This document shows, in pieces, positions 16,595 to 26,878 of a stretch of DNA of 64,000 bases. Source of the stretch: Lachnospiraceae bacterium (GTDB lineage Bacteria > Bacillota > Clostridia > Lachnospirales > Lachnospiraceae); assembly GCA_902363835.1 (NCBI GenBank), contig CABJBM010000006.1:186001-250000 (forward strand), given 5' to 3'. The translations under genes were made by a program, and so were the position numbers. Position 1 is the first letter of the stretch. Every line of letters begins with the position of its first letter. A model generated the notes under the pieces. The model had not been told where the DNA came from, ran no database searches, and worked only from the letters and a program-made list of their open reading frames with translations.

Positions 16595-19000
16595 TCAGCC
16601 TTCTGTCAGACTACATGTACTCCAGCCCTCTCCGGTTAATTTCAGGGTCCTTATTTCCCATGGCGCCATTTCCAGGGTAGTAGTATGACTGCCATAAGTG
16701 ATGTCAGCAGTTCCCCCCAATCCCTCGGTTTCAAAGAGGCGCAGGATAAGGTTCTCTTCTTCCTCTGAACATTTAATTGTGTAAATATGTGTATTATGCA
16801 GTTTTGTCTCAAAAAGAGCCTGGTTCCGGCTCCAGTTTGCTCCGGGATGATTGCTGTCTCCCAGATATTCCACCGGCATATGCAGGAAATCGGCGTCTTC
16901 ATACAACCGCCCTTTAGGGATAACCGTTGTATGGGGAATCAGGATGAACTCATAATCATAAGTTCCCTGGTTCATATAGGTCTGGTCAAGGGTTTCTTCA
17001 AGCGGACCTCCGCTGCCTCTGGCAAAAACACTGCTGCGAAGCAGAATCAATTTGTAAGTGCTCCCTGTCTGGCGAAAACCATAGATACTGTCGTTTAATA
17101 TTGCGATTCCTGTTCCATCCTTGGCAGTGATGTCTGCAAAGCGGTGCTGGTAGTGTTCGCTGTTTTCGTCAGTACAGTTTACTTTATTCTCCGCAAGGAA
17201 TACCGTCTCAGTCCAGACAGTGGGGCTCTCTGCTTTTACGGGAAATTCTAAGCATATCTGCCGGTGTTTTTCTGCATTACGCAGTTTGACGGAAAGCTTC
17301 AGACGGTCACTTCCTTTTTCCAGAATATAATCAATTACCATTTCTGACTTTTCCCAGGCCAGCAAGTATCTTAAAATTCCCCGCATTTCGTTGGACTCAA
17401 TTACTTTGCAGGCAGATACCGCAAAAATCCCCATTTTATTTTCCTTATATACGGTTTCCCCCCAGGCGCCCCGGTCATCATAATATACCCCAACCCCACC
17501 GGCCTCCTCCAGCAGTTCTTTTCCATCCTTTACAATAGAAACCGGACATCCGCTGGTCTCGTCAAATCTTACAGAGAGAATCCCATTATCCAGAATATGC
17601 TTTTCTGCCCGTATCTTTTTACCCCCAGGCATCCGGTCCGGTCCTTCCATGATAATACGATAAACCGTGTATCCATAGGCAGGTACCTCTGCCTCAAACA
17701 AAATTCCTTTCCGGCTTTCCGGTGATCTGTTCTTATAACCGGTCTCGCAATAAACGATTTCTTCCCCCTTACTGTTTCTGATTCGCAGCAGCTTCTTCAA
17801 GGCTCTCGGCACATATACATTGGCAGCAAATACTCCATGGTATCTGCAGCCTGTGGAATTCACCAGAATCAGTGGAAATCCATCGCCTCTGGTATCGATT
17901 TGGTTGGCAATGGCCTGGATTCCATTGTAGATTACCTTTCTGGCCGCAGCAATGGAACTCTGGAATTCCTGGCAGGCTTCCTCCCTGGCAGGCTCAATGC
18001 TGGTTCCCGCCAGAACATCATGAAACTGATTGAACAGTGTCTCCTTCCACGCATGCTCCAGAACTTCCCGCGGATTCCGGTACGTCTTAACGCCCATCCG
18101 GCCTGCCATGCAGGCGATGGCCTCTGCTTTCAGCAGTGTCCATTCCGCACGGCGATTCAATTCTTTAATTTCTTTATCAGAGCTGTAGCAGCCAAAAAAG
18201 ATGCGTCCCATCTCCTGTCTTCTCTCTGGTATCTTATCTGTCTCCACTTTGCTGAAAAACTCCTCTATGGTGGAGAAATCTATTTCCAGTTCTTCATATT
18301 CCTCACGCATCTCATAGACTGTGCGGATATTCTCAATGGTGGGTCCGCCTCCATGATTGCCTACACCGTAGAAAACTGCCATCCGGTCATATCCATATTC
18401 CTCCAGTGCCTCCAGACTTTCCTGCAAGTTGAATTCCAGAGAGGGGCGGGTCCATGCCATATACTCTCCCCCTGTCCGCTCCGCAATCACGCTGCTGCCG
18501 TCCATGGATTTCCAGAGAAAGACCGGCGGAAGCTCCACATGTTTTTTATCCGGCCGTGACATTAAATAATATTTGATCCCACATCCGCTGCATATGGCAG
18601 GAAGGTTGGAACCATGCCCAAAGCTGTCCACGTTATAAGCTGTGATAACGTCTTTTCCAAAATTCTCCCGTACAAATTTTTTGCCGTACAGAAAATGACG
18701 GATCAGACTTTCACCCGACGGAAGATTGCAGTCCGGCTCCACCCACATTCCGCCTACGATCTCCCAACGCCCCTCAGCCACTTTCTGTTGGATTCTCTCA
18801 AATTGCTCCCAACAGTTTTCCTTCATCCACTCCAGAAACGAGATACTGGATTGAGTGAATTTAAAATCCGGAAACTCATCCAGCCGGTCCAGGGCAGAGA
18901 CAAATGAGGACTTCACCTCCTGCATCCCTTCCGCCCGGTTCCAAAGCCATACCGGATCTATATGCGTATTGCCTATCATATGTATCTTCTTTTTTTCCAT
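16595..19000 (-). CDS. GH38 alpha-mannosidase/mannosylglycerate-hydrolase-type (paralogue a)
   Basis: An 801-residue GH38 enzyme with no signal peptide, so it acts on imported mannosides in the cytoplasm. The zinc site starts at IGNTHIDPVW (H13, D15). The nucleophile is D125 in YNVDSFGHGSNLP, and GNHGGGPT follows. LFNQFHDVLAGTS carries a further conserved His-Asp. Length fits the shorter bacterial GH38 group that includes mannosylglycerate hydrolases. The start follows the family; an ATG seven codons upstream (19021) is possible, and the RBS pattern does not decide. It shares the MxxKKxHMIGN layout with two paralogues in this operon. Confidence 0.9.
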   Translation of the reverse strand: MEKKKIHMIGNTHIDPVWLWNRAEGMQEVKSSFVSALDRLDEFPDFKFTQSSISFLEWMKENCWEQFERIQQKVAEGRWEIVGGMWVEPDCNLPSGESLIRHFLYGKKFVRENFGKDVITAYNVDSFGHGSNLPAICSGCGIKYYLMSRPDKKHVELPPVFLWKSMDGSSVIAERTGGEYMAWTRPSLEFNLQESLEALEEYGYDRMAVFYGVGNHGGGPTIENIRTVYEMREEYEELEIDFSTIEEFFSKVETDKIPERRQEMGRIFFGCYSSDKEIKELNRRAEWTLLKAEAIACMAGRMGVKTYRNPREVLEHAWKETLFNQFHDVLAGTSIEPAREEACQEFQSSIAAARKVIYNGIQAIANQIDTRGDGFPLILVNSTGCRYHGVFAANVYVPRALKKLLRIRNSKGEEIVYCETGYKNRSPESRKGILFEAEVPAYGYTVYRIIMEGPDRMPGGKKIRAEKHILDNGILSVRFDETSGCPVSIVKDGKELLEEAGGVGVYYDDRGAWGETVYKENKMGIFAVSACKVIESNEMRGILRYLLAWEKSEMVIDYILEKGSDRLKLSVKLRNAEKHRQICLEFPVKAESPTVWTETVFLAENKVNCTDENSEHYQHRFADITAKDGTGIAILNDSIYGFRQTGSTYKLILLRSSVFARGSGGPLEETLDQTYMNQGTYDYEFILIPHTTVIPKGRLYEDADFLHMPVEYLGDSNHPGANWSRNQALFETKLHNTHIYTIKCSEEEENLILRLFETEGLGGTADITYGSHTTTLEMAPWEIRTLKLTGEGWSTCSLTEG

Positions 19001-19034
19001 ATCTCCTTCTCCCTGTTCCATTGATTCCTTACTG

Positions 19035-20968
19035 CTATCTCATGGAAATCACGGCCGAAACCGTCTCCCTTCCCAGCAGCTTCCTACTGTAAGCATCCGG
19101 CTGGCTTCCACCGGTAGACACTAAGAAGCTGCCCGGCTCATACATCCTGGTTCCATCTTCTAAAATTACAGCAAACTGCTCTGCATCAATCGTAAATGAC
19201 ACTTCCTGCTCTTCTGACGGCTCCAAGCTTACCCGGCTGATGCCGCACAGCTTGTGATGGGGAACACGAGTGCCTGCCTCTAAATCCTTTAAATAAATTT
19301 GAACCACCTCATCACCGGAAACCGTCCCAGTATTTTTCACTCTGACAATGCCCCGAAGCGGCTGTCCGGCTTCCAGTTCCTCCTGTTCTAAGTGCAGGAC
19401 ACCATACTCAAACTCAGTATAAGAAAGTCCGTAGCCAAAGGGAAACAGTGGGTCTTCTTTCAGAAATTTATAAGTTCTCCCCTCCATGGTATAATCTGTA
19501 AACGCAGGAAGACTGTTTTCGTTTTTATAAAAAGTTACCGGAAGACGTCCTGACGGACTAAAATTGCCGGCCAGCAAATCTGCCACCGCTTTTCCTCCCA
19601 GCGCACCCGGATACCATGCCTGGATAATTCCATCCGCGTGTTCATTGCCATAGTCAAAATCAATAGCGCTGCCTGTCAAATTGACAATCACAACCAGTGT
19701 ATTCCGTTCACAGGCAGTCTTAATCAGATCACTCTGACACTTTGGTAAGTAAAGATCTTCCTTATCTCCTCCCAGTTCCTTATCCGGCATCTCTTCTCCC
19801 TCAATGGTTTCATCCATACCGGTGATAAGGATGACCACGTCAGCCTGGTCGGTCATTGCCTTCACTTCCGCCAGACGATCCCCTGCATATCCGGGATCTT
19901 CCAGCTTATATTCATATAAATGGGAGCCTTCACAATAATTTACCCTTGCTTCCTGGAATTCACTGCGGATTCCTTCCAAAACAGTAATGTATTGGTTGGC
20001 CGTTCCATGATAATTTCCTTCCAGCGCTACGATGGAATTGGCATTAGGTCCAATGACCGCAATGGTTTTCAGCTTCTTTTTATCCAGCGGCAGAATTCCG
20101 TTGTTCTTTAATAAAACCAAAGACTTTCTGGTTATTTCTTCATTGATCGCCTGATGCTCCTTACAGTCCACAACCTCCATTCCAATCTGATCAAACGGTG
20201 TTTCTTTGTCGAACATGCCCAGCTTCATGCGGGTGGTCAGAAGTCTTGCTGCGGAAGTACGGATCATTTCCTCAGTAATCTTCCCTTCCTGGTAAGCCTT
20301 CAGCACATATCCGTACATATTCCCACAATTTAAGTCACAGCCATTCCTAAGTGCCAGAGCCACAGAATCTGTAGCAGACACGGTCACATTGTGGTGCAGA
20401 TGAAAATCAGAGATTGCCCAGCAATCAGAGGTTACATACCCCTTAAATCCCCATTTCCCCCGAAGGATATCCACAAGCAGTGTTTTGCTGCCGCAGCACG
20501 GTTCCCCATTAGTCCGGTTATAGGCTCCCATAACGCCTTCCACCCCGCAGTCCACCAGTTTCTTAAATGCCCGAAGATAGGTCTCCTCCATATCCCGGGG
20601 TGTTACCTGGGCATCAAATTCATGACGCACCTTCTCCGGTCCGCTGTGTACAGCGAAATGCTTGGCACAAGCTGCTGCCTTTATGTACCTCGGACCATCA
20701 CCTTGAAGGCCTTCCACGAACGCCGCTCAAAGGCAGCCGCCATCCCAATAGCCTGAGGGAACACTGTAGCCATCCCGCACCTTGCCACTCCGTGCAGCGC
20801 CTCATTCCACCAGTTGTAAAACTGAATTCCCACATGCTCTGCTTTTCCGGCTTCAAACAGCATCTGGGCAGCACACTCATCCAGTGTCATGTGATCCACC
20901 ATGTTACGGGCCCGCTTCTCAAATGATAATGATTCGTCCTGGTATTTTTCCACTTTTCCTCCTTTCAA
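19035..20968 (-). pseudogene. GH3 beta-glucosidase/xylosidase-type gene with frameshifting internal deletion
   Basis: The N-terminal part (ATG at 20968; NWWNEALHGVARCGMATVFPQAIGMAAAF) is in one frame and stops near 20681. The rest continues in another frame from about 20715 (EGLQGDGPRYIKAAACAKHFAVHSGPE) to 19035. In GH3 proteins about 70 residues lie between these blocks, including the DPRWGRxxExxGEDP segment; they are missing, and the join shifts the frame. The nucleophile Asp in GYVTSDCWAI and the C-terminal fibronectin-like domain are intact downstream. It overlaps the preceding GH38 gene by four bases (ATGA). It could only work if the missing segment were restored. Confidence 0.9.
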
Positions 20969-23436
20969 TCTGCCATTTCCAGCAAATTTACTTTTGTGAC
21001 GCTCTGTCCCTTAAACTTATATTTCAAAGTCAGGATCTCATCATGTCCGATTGCAAACGGATATGATTTTTTCAGTATTGTGATGGTTCCCTCGCAATCT
21101 TTGCCTTCCGTCTCCAGCAGTCTGAAAATCAGACCATCCCCATCTTCTGACTGTTTGACCGCCATTATGACCACCTGTTCCAAATCTGTCCTGGCCATAG
21201 AAAATCCTGTCAGCTTTTCCTGAATCTGTCCGCTTCCCTGATGCAGATTGTCTGCCAAATACAGATAGGGTTTCTGTGCCAATGCTGCCAGATGATATCT
21301 CTCCCACTGATTCCATCTCCCGCCATGTGGAGCCAGATAAAAGGTAAACTGCTGGTTGCCCTGGTCTGCATGGGTGTAGCCCTCCAGCGGGTTATACCAG
21401 TTTTTCCCGCTTCCCTGGGCAAAGATTGCTGCTCTGGCCAGCGGAAACTCCAGGCTCTCATTCTCTATTACATAGCAGTACTTTCCATCGTTGGCAGTAC
21501 ACAAACCTCTGCCATTTTCATCTGTCATATCAAGAAAACGGTGCATGCTGTACTCCGTTCCCTTTTCCGGCCTGTGACAGTATGTTCCGTAAGCACATTC
21601 CGCTGCGGCATTTCTGCACTGGGCCAATGGAAGAGACATCTTAAGCATCTTCCATTCTTTATCCCAGAATACCTCTGTCTTTACCTCCAGCTCTTTTGCT
21701 TCCTTATTCAATATAAAAAGCTGGCTTATCCGGCTTCCCCCGTTCCTGTAAACGGCACGTACCACTTTTCTGATACTGCCGGACTCCACCAGTTCGATTT
21801 TCTCCGCTGTCATCCGTTCGCCGCTGTCCTCATAGCGCTTCCCCTGCATCCCTCCCCAGGTATCACGCTCATCGATCCACACCGGATAGGATACCTTACC
21901 GGAAAGTGATTCATAGCCACTGATTTTATCCAAAAGAGAACAAAGATAACCGTCCTCTGAAAATTCTGCCCGTATGTAGTCATTTTCCAGAAGTTCAGGC
22001 GTATCCTCTGGACTGTCAGCACAATGATTCATAAGCGGAAACTCAGGTTCCTTCCTGACATCACAGGCCAAAGCGGGGATGCCGGTAACCAGCCGGTAAA
22101 TCCTGAAGCCTCCGGCAGGAATTTCCCCATGAAATACAACTGCCCTTCTGCCTCCCAGATTGTAGTTTCTGACTTTTGCCTCCGTATATCTTCTCTGATA
22201 GGGAACCTCCCAGCCTCTGTCATCTTTCAGCACCAGGCCATCCTTACAGAACCAGTTCAGTTCTACTTCTATATAGCCTTTGAAGTCCTCACCTGACGGA
22301 TTGAATAAAAACAAAGGAAATCCTTCCCCTTCCGTAGACTGGCTGTTCATAATCCTCTGCATGGAAAGGACCCATATCTTCTTGCAGCGGGCGCTCACTT
22401 CATCCATCTGACGCAGAGCCTCGTCCCTGGCTGTTTTTACTGCAGTTCCTCCCAGGGTATCGTGGAACTGATTGAAAAGAAGGATCTTCCACAGCTTTCG
22501 CATTACGGCAGCGTCTTCCTGCACAGTTCCTGTCAAACATCGTTCCATAGCCAGCATGAATTCAGCCATCATCAGCCTCTGCTCCGCCAGACGGTTCTTC
22601 TTTTTTAACTTGCCATCCATGGAATAACAGCCGGTGTTGATTTTGTCAAAAAATTCTCTTCTAACCGGAAGCATTTCTTTCTCCCTGTCTGTCAGACTGT
22701 CAAAAAATTCACCATAACTGGAAAACACCAGCTCCAGATCCGTTTTCTCTTCCCGCAGCCTGTAAACCGCCTCAATATTTTTCTTTGTAGGTCCGCCTCC
22801 GTGGTTTCCAACACCATAGCAGCAAGGCAGCCCGTGCAGTTTTGCTTTCCCGGCCGCCTCTGCTGCCATCTCTGCGGCTTCCCTGGTTGACTCGTAGAAC
22901 CAGGTCGTGTATTCGCTGGGAAGGCTTAAAGCATTCACCTGGCTTCCGTCCGGGCTTTTCCAGCAAAACACCGGTGTTTCTAAACGCGGGCGCATAAAAA
23001 CGTATTCCTGTATCCCGCTTTTTTTCAGAATCTGCGGCAGTGTCACGGTGTGGCCGAAGCTGTCAACATTGGAACCGGTCCGGCACTGCCTTCCAAACTT
23101 ATCCATAAGATAACGTTGTCCGTACAGCCCCTGCCTTACAAAAGCTTCGCCACAGGGCAGAATGCAATCTGGCTCAATAAACCAGCCTCCTGTCAAAAGG
23201 AACCTTCCTTCCCCTACCCGCTCCCGGATTTCTTCAAACATCTTTGGTGCTGTCTTTTCAATCCATTCCAAAAAAGCCGTGGATGTAGCCGTAAATGTCA
23301 TTTCAGGAAATTCCTTCATCCGCTCCAGAGCTGAGGAGAATGTGGCCTTCACCTCCTGAAGCCCCTCATCCCAGTCCCAAAACCACACCGGATCTATATG
23401 TGAATTCCCGATCATGTACAGTTTTCGTCTTTCCAT
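20965..23436 (-). CDS. GH38 alpha-mannosidase-type (paralogue b)
   Basis: An 823-residue cytoplasmic GH38 enzyme. The zinc ligands are in IGNSHIDPVW (H13, D15), the nucleophile is D125 in SNVDSFGHTVTLP, and GNHGGGPT and LFNQFHDTLGGT are present. The length agrees with paralogues a and c, so it appears intact. EGRFLLTGGWFIEPDCILP matches the EGRWxxxGGxxxxPDxxxP block of the other copies, with an extra Cys. Three paralogues in one operon suggests division of labour on different mannosyl linkages or aglycones. It ends four bases inside the GH3 remnant. Confidence 0.9.
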   Translation of the reverse strand: MERRKLYMIGNSHIDPVWFWDWDEGLQEVKATFSSALERMKEFPEMTFTATSTAFLEWIEKTAPKMFEEIRERVGEGRFLLTGGWFIEPDCILPCGEAFVRQGLYGQRYLMDKFGRQCRTGSNVDSFGHTVTLPQILKKSGIQEYVFMRPRLETPVFCWKSPDGSQVNALSLPSEYTTWFYESTREAAEMAAEAAGKAKLHGLPCCYGVGNHGGGPTKKNIEAVYRLREEKTDLELVFSSYGEFFDSLTDREKEMLPVRREFFDKINTGCYSMDGKLKKKNRLAEQRLMMAEFMLAMERCLTGTVQEDAAVMRKLWKILLFNQFHDTLGGTAVKTARDEALRQMDEVSARCKKIWVLSMQRIMNSQSTEGEGFPLFLFNPSGEDFKGYIEVELNWFCKDGLVLKDDRGWEVPYQRRYTEAKVRNYNLGGRRAVVFHGEIPAGGFRIYRLVTGIPALACDVRKEPEFPLMNHCADSPEDTPELLENDYIRAEFSEDGYLCSLLDKISGYESLSGKVSYPVWIDERDTWGGMQGKRYEDSGERMTAEKIELVESGSIRKVVRAVYRNGGSRISQLFILNKEAKELEVKTEVFWDKEWKMLKMSLPLAQCRNAAAECAYGTYCHRPEKGTEYSMHRFLDMTDENGRGLCTANDGKYCYVIENESLEFPLARAAIFAQGSGKNWYNPLEGYTHADQGNQQFTFYLAPHGGRWNQWERYHLAALAQKPYLYLADNLHQGSGQIQEKLTGFSMARTDLEQVVIMAVKQSEDGDGLIFRLLETEGKDCEGTITILKKSYPFAIGHDEILTLKYKFKGQSVTKVNLLEMAD

Positions 23437-23504
23437 GTTCTCATTCCTCTATTTTCATTTTATTATCATGACTTTACCATTTTATAAGTACATGGGCGCA
23501 CTAT

Positions 23505-25295
23505 TTATTCCCTGACCGTAACAAGCATCTCCGCCTGGGTTCCCAGGCATCTCCCTTTGCTCCACATCCGGCATCCGATCCTGGCTCTCCTCATAGGATT
23601 TTCGGAAGCTTTTATGTTGAAGCTGTGCAGCCTTTCTCCCAATGAAAAGCTATGAATGTTCTCTTTGCAGGTAAATCCTTCTGCCGGTATCAACTCCAAT
23701 CGTATCCCTTCCTCCGGTTCTGACAAAAGATGCACCTCCGCCATAAATTCCTCCCCGCATTTCACTTCTTTCTGGTACGGGAAAAAAATTGCATGAAAAT
23801 CATTTCCCGGATTTTGCGTTCCATCCATTGGAAGCAGCAGGCTGTGCAGTTCTCTCAGTTCCCGTCCTTTCCCCTCCAGGGTTTTATAAAATTCCTCATC
23901 CGGTTTCTTTTTAGGCCAGTGGCCGGACAGAATCCAATCAGGATTTAAGTTTCTGTACAAAGCTGCGCTTACACAAAAATCCTCATAAGCAAACATGTTC
24001 TTGTAGACATAGTTTGGCATCTGTCCATCATCACCCGCATATTGGTCTCCGGTACATAAAAATGTTTCACCATCTGCCATAAAGCTGATGGCAGCCGAAA
24101 AACGGGTGTGTCCTGATAAGGGATATCCCGTGATTTCGTACTCCTCCCATCTAAACGGAACACCATAGGCCACTCGTCTGTCCACCTCAATAGAATCGTA
24201 CCACAAACAAGGCAGGTCATAACGGTCCGGGTGCTCTAAAATCATGGCATAAGCCTCCGGACAGATCACCTTTGTGCCGTATTTCCGCTTCAGAAGATTG
24301 ATTCCCGCCACATGGTCATCGTGATAATGAGTCGGAATGCATGCATCAATGGATTTCACCCCGAACTGCCGCATCATGGACGGAATTGTGTAAATCCATG
24401 GCCGTCTGGCACTTCTGTCTGTTCCTGCCGCAGCACCTGCCATAAAGTCATAACCAAAATCAATCAGCAATGCCTTTTTGCTTTCCGATAAGAGCACATA
24501 GGAATTGGCCATACTGGTTCTGTTGAATAGTACATGCTCTGTAATCTGCTCATAAGGCTTTTCCCGCAGCTGAAACAGCTTCGGATTCTGTTTTCGCAGT
24601 TCCCGCAGCCTTGCAAGGTTTTTCACTGTGGGCGCCACTGCGTCCTCTGTTCTCATCTCTTTCCCGTGAGAAGGAAGCAGCCACTGGATGCCTCTTTCCT
24701 GAAGGTCCAGAAGAGAGAGTATGGTAAAAGGAATTCCTTCCCCTCCATTATAACTCCACTGGGTTGCCGCCAGAGACCACACCTTTCCTGGTGCATAGAC
24801 CAGATCTCCTGTAAATGCTATCTTTTTTCCTCCCATAAAGGTTTCCACAGAAACAGAGCCTGTGGTGTGTCCGGGCGTAGGAATGATATGGAATTCCATT
24901 CCCAGATACTGATATGTTTCATAATCTTTCATCACTTTTGTCTGCACCGTCTCCAAAATGGAAAACCGGTCTTGACGGTTATTATAATTATTGTAAATTT
25001 CTCTGCTCTGCCACATTTCTGATACATTGTTAAACAGTTCCTGCTCTGCCTCCGGCACCAGTATTGGAATCCCGGCCTCCACGGCAAGGGCAAGTCCCTC
25101 TCCCTGATCCCGGTGGTGATGAGTGACAAATACTGCCTCCACCCGGCTGATCCCCAGTTCTTCCAGGCATTCAAGGACACTTCCTGTCCCGAAATCAATC
25201 AGGACTGCCCTGTCTTTCTGTTTTATCAAAAAAACATTACTGGAATCCTGCACACAATAAAGATTTTTCCAAATCTGTTTCATCTGTCCTGCCAT
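23505..25295 (-). CDS. tandem metallo-beta-lactamase-fold hydrolase with C-terminal accessory domain
   Basis: A 596-residue protein with two MBL domains in one chain. Domain 1 (about 8-235) has THHHRDQ (H59, H61, D63; Q64 where His is usual), PGHTTG (H143), TGDL (D164) and PSHGKE (H210). Domain 2 (about 255-465) has the full THYHDDH (H323, H325, D327, H328), SGHT (H396), TGDQ (D417) and SGHWP (H459). Residues 500-596 look like a beta-rich accessory domain. There is no signal peptide. MBL enzymes hydrolyse lactones, thioesters or phosphoesters. In this sugar operon a lactonase or esterase role is possible, but I cannot assign a substrate. Confidence 0.82.
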   Translation of the reverse strand: MAGQMKQIWKNLYCVQDSSNVFLIKQKDRAVLIDFGTGSVLECLEELGISRVEAVFVTHHHRDQGEGLALAVEAGIPILVPEAEQELFNNVSEMWQSREIYNNYNNRQDRFSILETVQTKVMKDYETYQYLGMEFHIIPTPGHTTGSVSVETFMGGKKIAFTGDLVYAPGKVWSLAATQWSYNGGEGIPFTILSLLDLQERGIQWLLPSHGKEMRTEDAVAPTVKNLARLRELRKQNPKLFQLREKPYEQITEHVLFNRTSMANSYVLLSESKKALLIDFGYDFMAGAAAGTDRSARRPWIYTIPSMMRQFGVKSIDACIPTHYHDDHVAGINLLKRKYGTKVICPEAYAMILEHPDRYDLPCLWYDSIEVDRRVAYGVPFRWEEYEITGYPLSGHTRFSAAISFMADGETFLCTGDQYAGDDGQMPNYVYKNMFAYEDFCVSAALYRNLNPDWILSGHWPKKKPDEEFYKTLEGKGRELRELHSLLLPMDGTQNPGNDFHAIFFPYQKEVKCGEEFMAEVHLLSEPEEGIRLELIPAEGFTCKENIHSFSLGERLHSFNIKASENPMRRARIGCRMWSKGRCLGTQAEMLVTVRE

Positions 25296-25351
25296 TTTCC
25301 CTGCCCCCGTTTTTTCATCAAGATTCCTGCTGCATGTACATGAAGAAGGAA

Positions 25352-26791
25352 TCAGTTTTCCTCTGCGGAGAAATCATAGGAATGGTCCCCACAGGTGATT
25401 TTGAACATTTTTTTCTCAAGATCGGCTCGCAGGACCGCTCTGCAGTCGTTGCTGTTCCTTGTAATCTCCAGCATATAATCCGGCAGGTCAGAAACTTCTG
25501 GTTCCCCTTCAAAGGCAGGATATTCATTTCTCATGCGCAGGAGCTTTAAAAGCTTCTGCACAACCGGCTTTTGCACCTCACGTCTAATCTCTTCCACCGT
25601 ATAGTTATGCCGGCTGATATTGCGCGGGAAGTCCGTCTTCTTCATTAACTCGTAGTCATTTTCCCCTGCCAGAAGCCCCATGTAGTAGACCTGCGGCACA
25701 CCGGGTGCAAAGAACTGAATGGCTCTTGCCAGCAAATAAGCATTGTCATCCTCCCCCAGCGCAGAGTAATATGTACAGTTAATCTGGTACACCACCGGCT
25801 TATCCTTTGCCTTGGCAGAGAAATCCATCTTAAAGTTTGCCCCGTTTTTCCCCGTCTTTTTTATTACATCATCCAGCTCTTCAGGAGTCAGCAAATCCTC
25901 CACATCCACTGTTCCTATCCCGTCATGGGTGTCCAGGGTTGTGTACTGGTTTTGGGGACAGATTTTAAACCATTCCTTCAGCCTTTTGCAGTTTCCTTTG
26001 TAGAGGGTGTGAAGCACCAGAACCGGAAGCGCAAAGTCGTAGATTGCATACCCCTTCTCTGCAATCTTTAACTGCACTTTATAATGGTCATGGATTTCCG
26101 GCAACATGGGGATCTGCTTAGCAGCCAGAATTTTCTGAACCCGCTCCATCATCTCCCACATCTCCGGTTCAATGAAAAAGCAGGAGGTTCCATATTTTTT
26201 TGTGGCAAATGCAAACGCATCCAAACGCAATATGGAGGCCCCATGATCCATCAGACAGCCCAGGGAACGTTCCACGAACTCCCAGGTAACCGGACTATCC
26301 AGATTCAGATCCATCTGTTCCTCACTGAAGGTACACCAGATATCTTCTTCCTCCCCGTCCGCGAACAAAATCCGCTCACAAGGTGCATGGTTTTTCCGTT
26401 TGTTCAGCAGAGCCACATCCTCCTGTGCAGGAATGCCGCCCGGCCAGAACTCCTTAAACCGGATGAACATGTCTTTATAGGGAGAATCCTCATGTTTTTC
26501 GATAAAATCCAGGAACTGGGGAGAACGTCTGGACAGATGATTGATCATAAAATCATACATCAGCTCATACTCCCCGGCAATCTCCTTAATATCCTCCCAG
26601 GTTCCGAACTGAGGGTCTACCTGCTCATAGGTTATGGGAGAAAATCCCCTGTCCCCCCTGCTGGGGAAAAAGGGCAGAATGTGGACTGCTCCTATCTCCC
26701 TCTTAAAATATTGGTCAAGCACGCTTTTCAGCTCTTTTAGGTTTCGGCCGAAGCTATCGGCATAAGTAATCAGCATAATCTTATTGTTCAT
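25352..26791 (-). CDS. GH13 sucrose-phosphorylase-type glycoside phosphorylase
   Basis: A 479-residue GH13 subfamily 18-like enzyme, cytoplasmic. It starts MNNKIMLITYADSFGRNL at 26791, with AGGACAGG upstream; a longer frame adds 23 residues with no homology. The nucleophile is D191 (LRLDAFAFATKK), the acid/base E232 (MLPEIHDHYK) and the transition-state stabiliser D290 (TLDTHDGIG), close to the D192/E232/D290 reported for Bifidobacterium sucrose phosphorylase. Such enzymes phosphorolyse sucrose, sucrose 6'-phosphate, glucosylglycerol or glucosylglycerate to alpha-glucose 1-phosphate. The acid-sugar kinase and aldolase nearby argue that sucrose need not be the substrate. Confidence 0.85.
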   Translation of the reverse strand: MNNKIMLITYADSFGRNLKELKSVLDQYFKREIGAVHILPFFPSRGDRGFSPITYEQVDPQFGTWEDIKEIAGEYELMYDFMINHLSRRSPQFLDFIEKHEDSPYKDMFIRFKEFWPGGIPAQEDVALLNKRKNHAPCERILFADGEEEDIWCTFSEEQMDLNLDSPVTWEFVERSLGCLMDHGASILRLDAFAFATKKYGTSCFFIEPEMWEMMERVQKILAAKQIPMLPEIHDHYKVQLKIAEKGYAIYDFALPVLVLHTLYKGNCKRLKEWFKICPQNQYTTLDTHDGIGTVDVEDLLTPEELDDVIKKTGKNGANFKMDFSAKAKDKPVVYQINCTYYSALGEDDNAYLLARAIQFFAPGVPQVYYMGLLAGENDYELMKKTDFPRNISRHNYTVEEIRREVQKPVVQKLLKLLRMRNEYPAFEGEPEVSDLPDYMLEITRNSNDCRAVLRADLEKKMFKITCGDHSYDFSAEEN

Positions 26792-26878
26792 TGATGCCTG
26801 TCCTCTTTCTATCGTTTCATTTCTGTTCCTTTCTTTTCTGCTCTCTGCCTGTGATGGCATGTAGACTTAACAGGCCCA

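Noticed and set aside
17837-18559. 240-codon plus-strand frame opposite GH38 paralogue a
   Set aside because: Antisense to conserved GH38 motifs, Cys/His-rich composition typical of shadow frames, no SD.
15215-20720. Shared GTGGAAGGC near both the GH2 and GH3 junctions as a recombination signal
   Set aside because: In GH2 it encodes the normal family sequence GVEG and in GH3 it encodes VEGL, again near-normal; the nine-base match may be chance and parental sequences are not available.
26084-26740. 218-codon plus-strand frame opposite the GH13 gene
   Set aside because: Antisense to catalytic GH13 motifs, with no ribosome binding site or domain.
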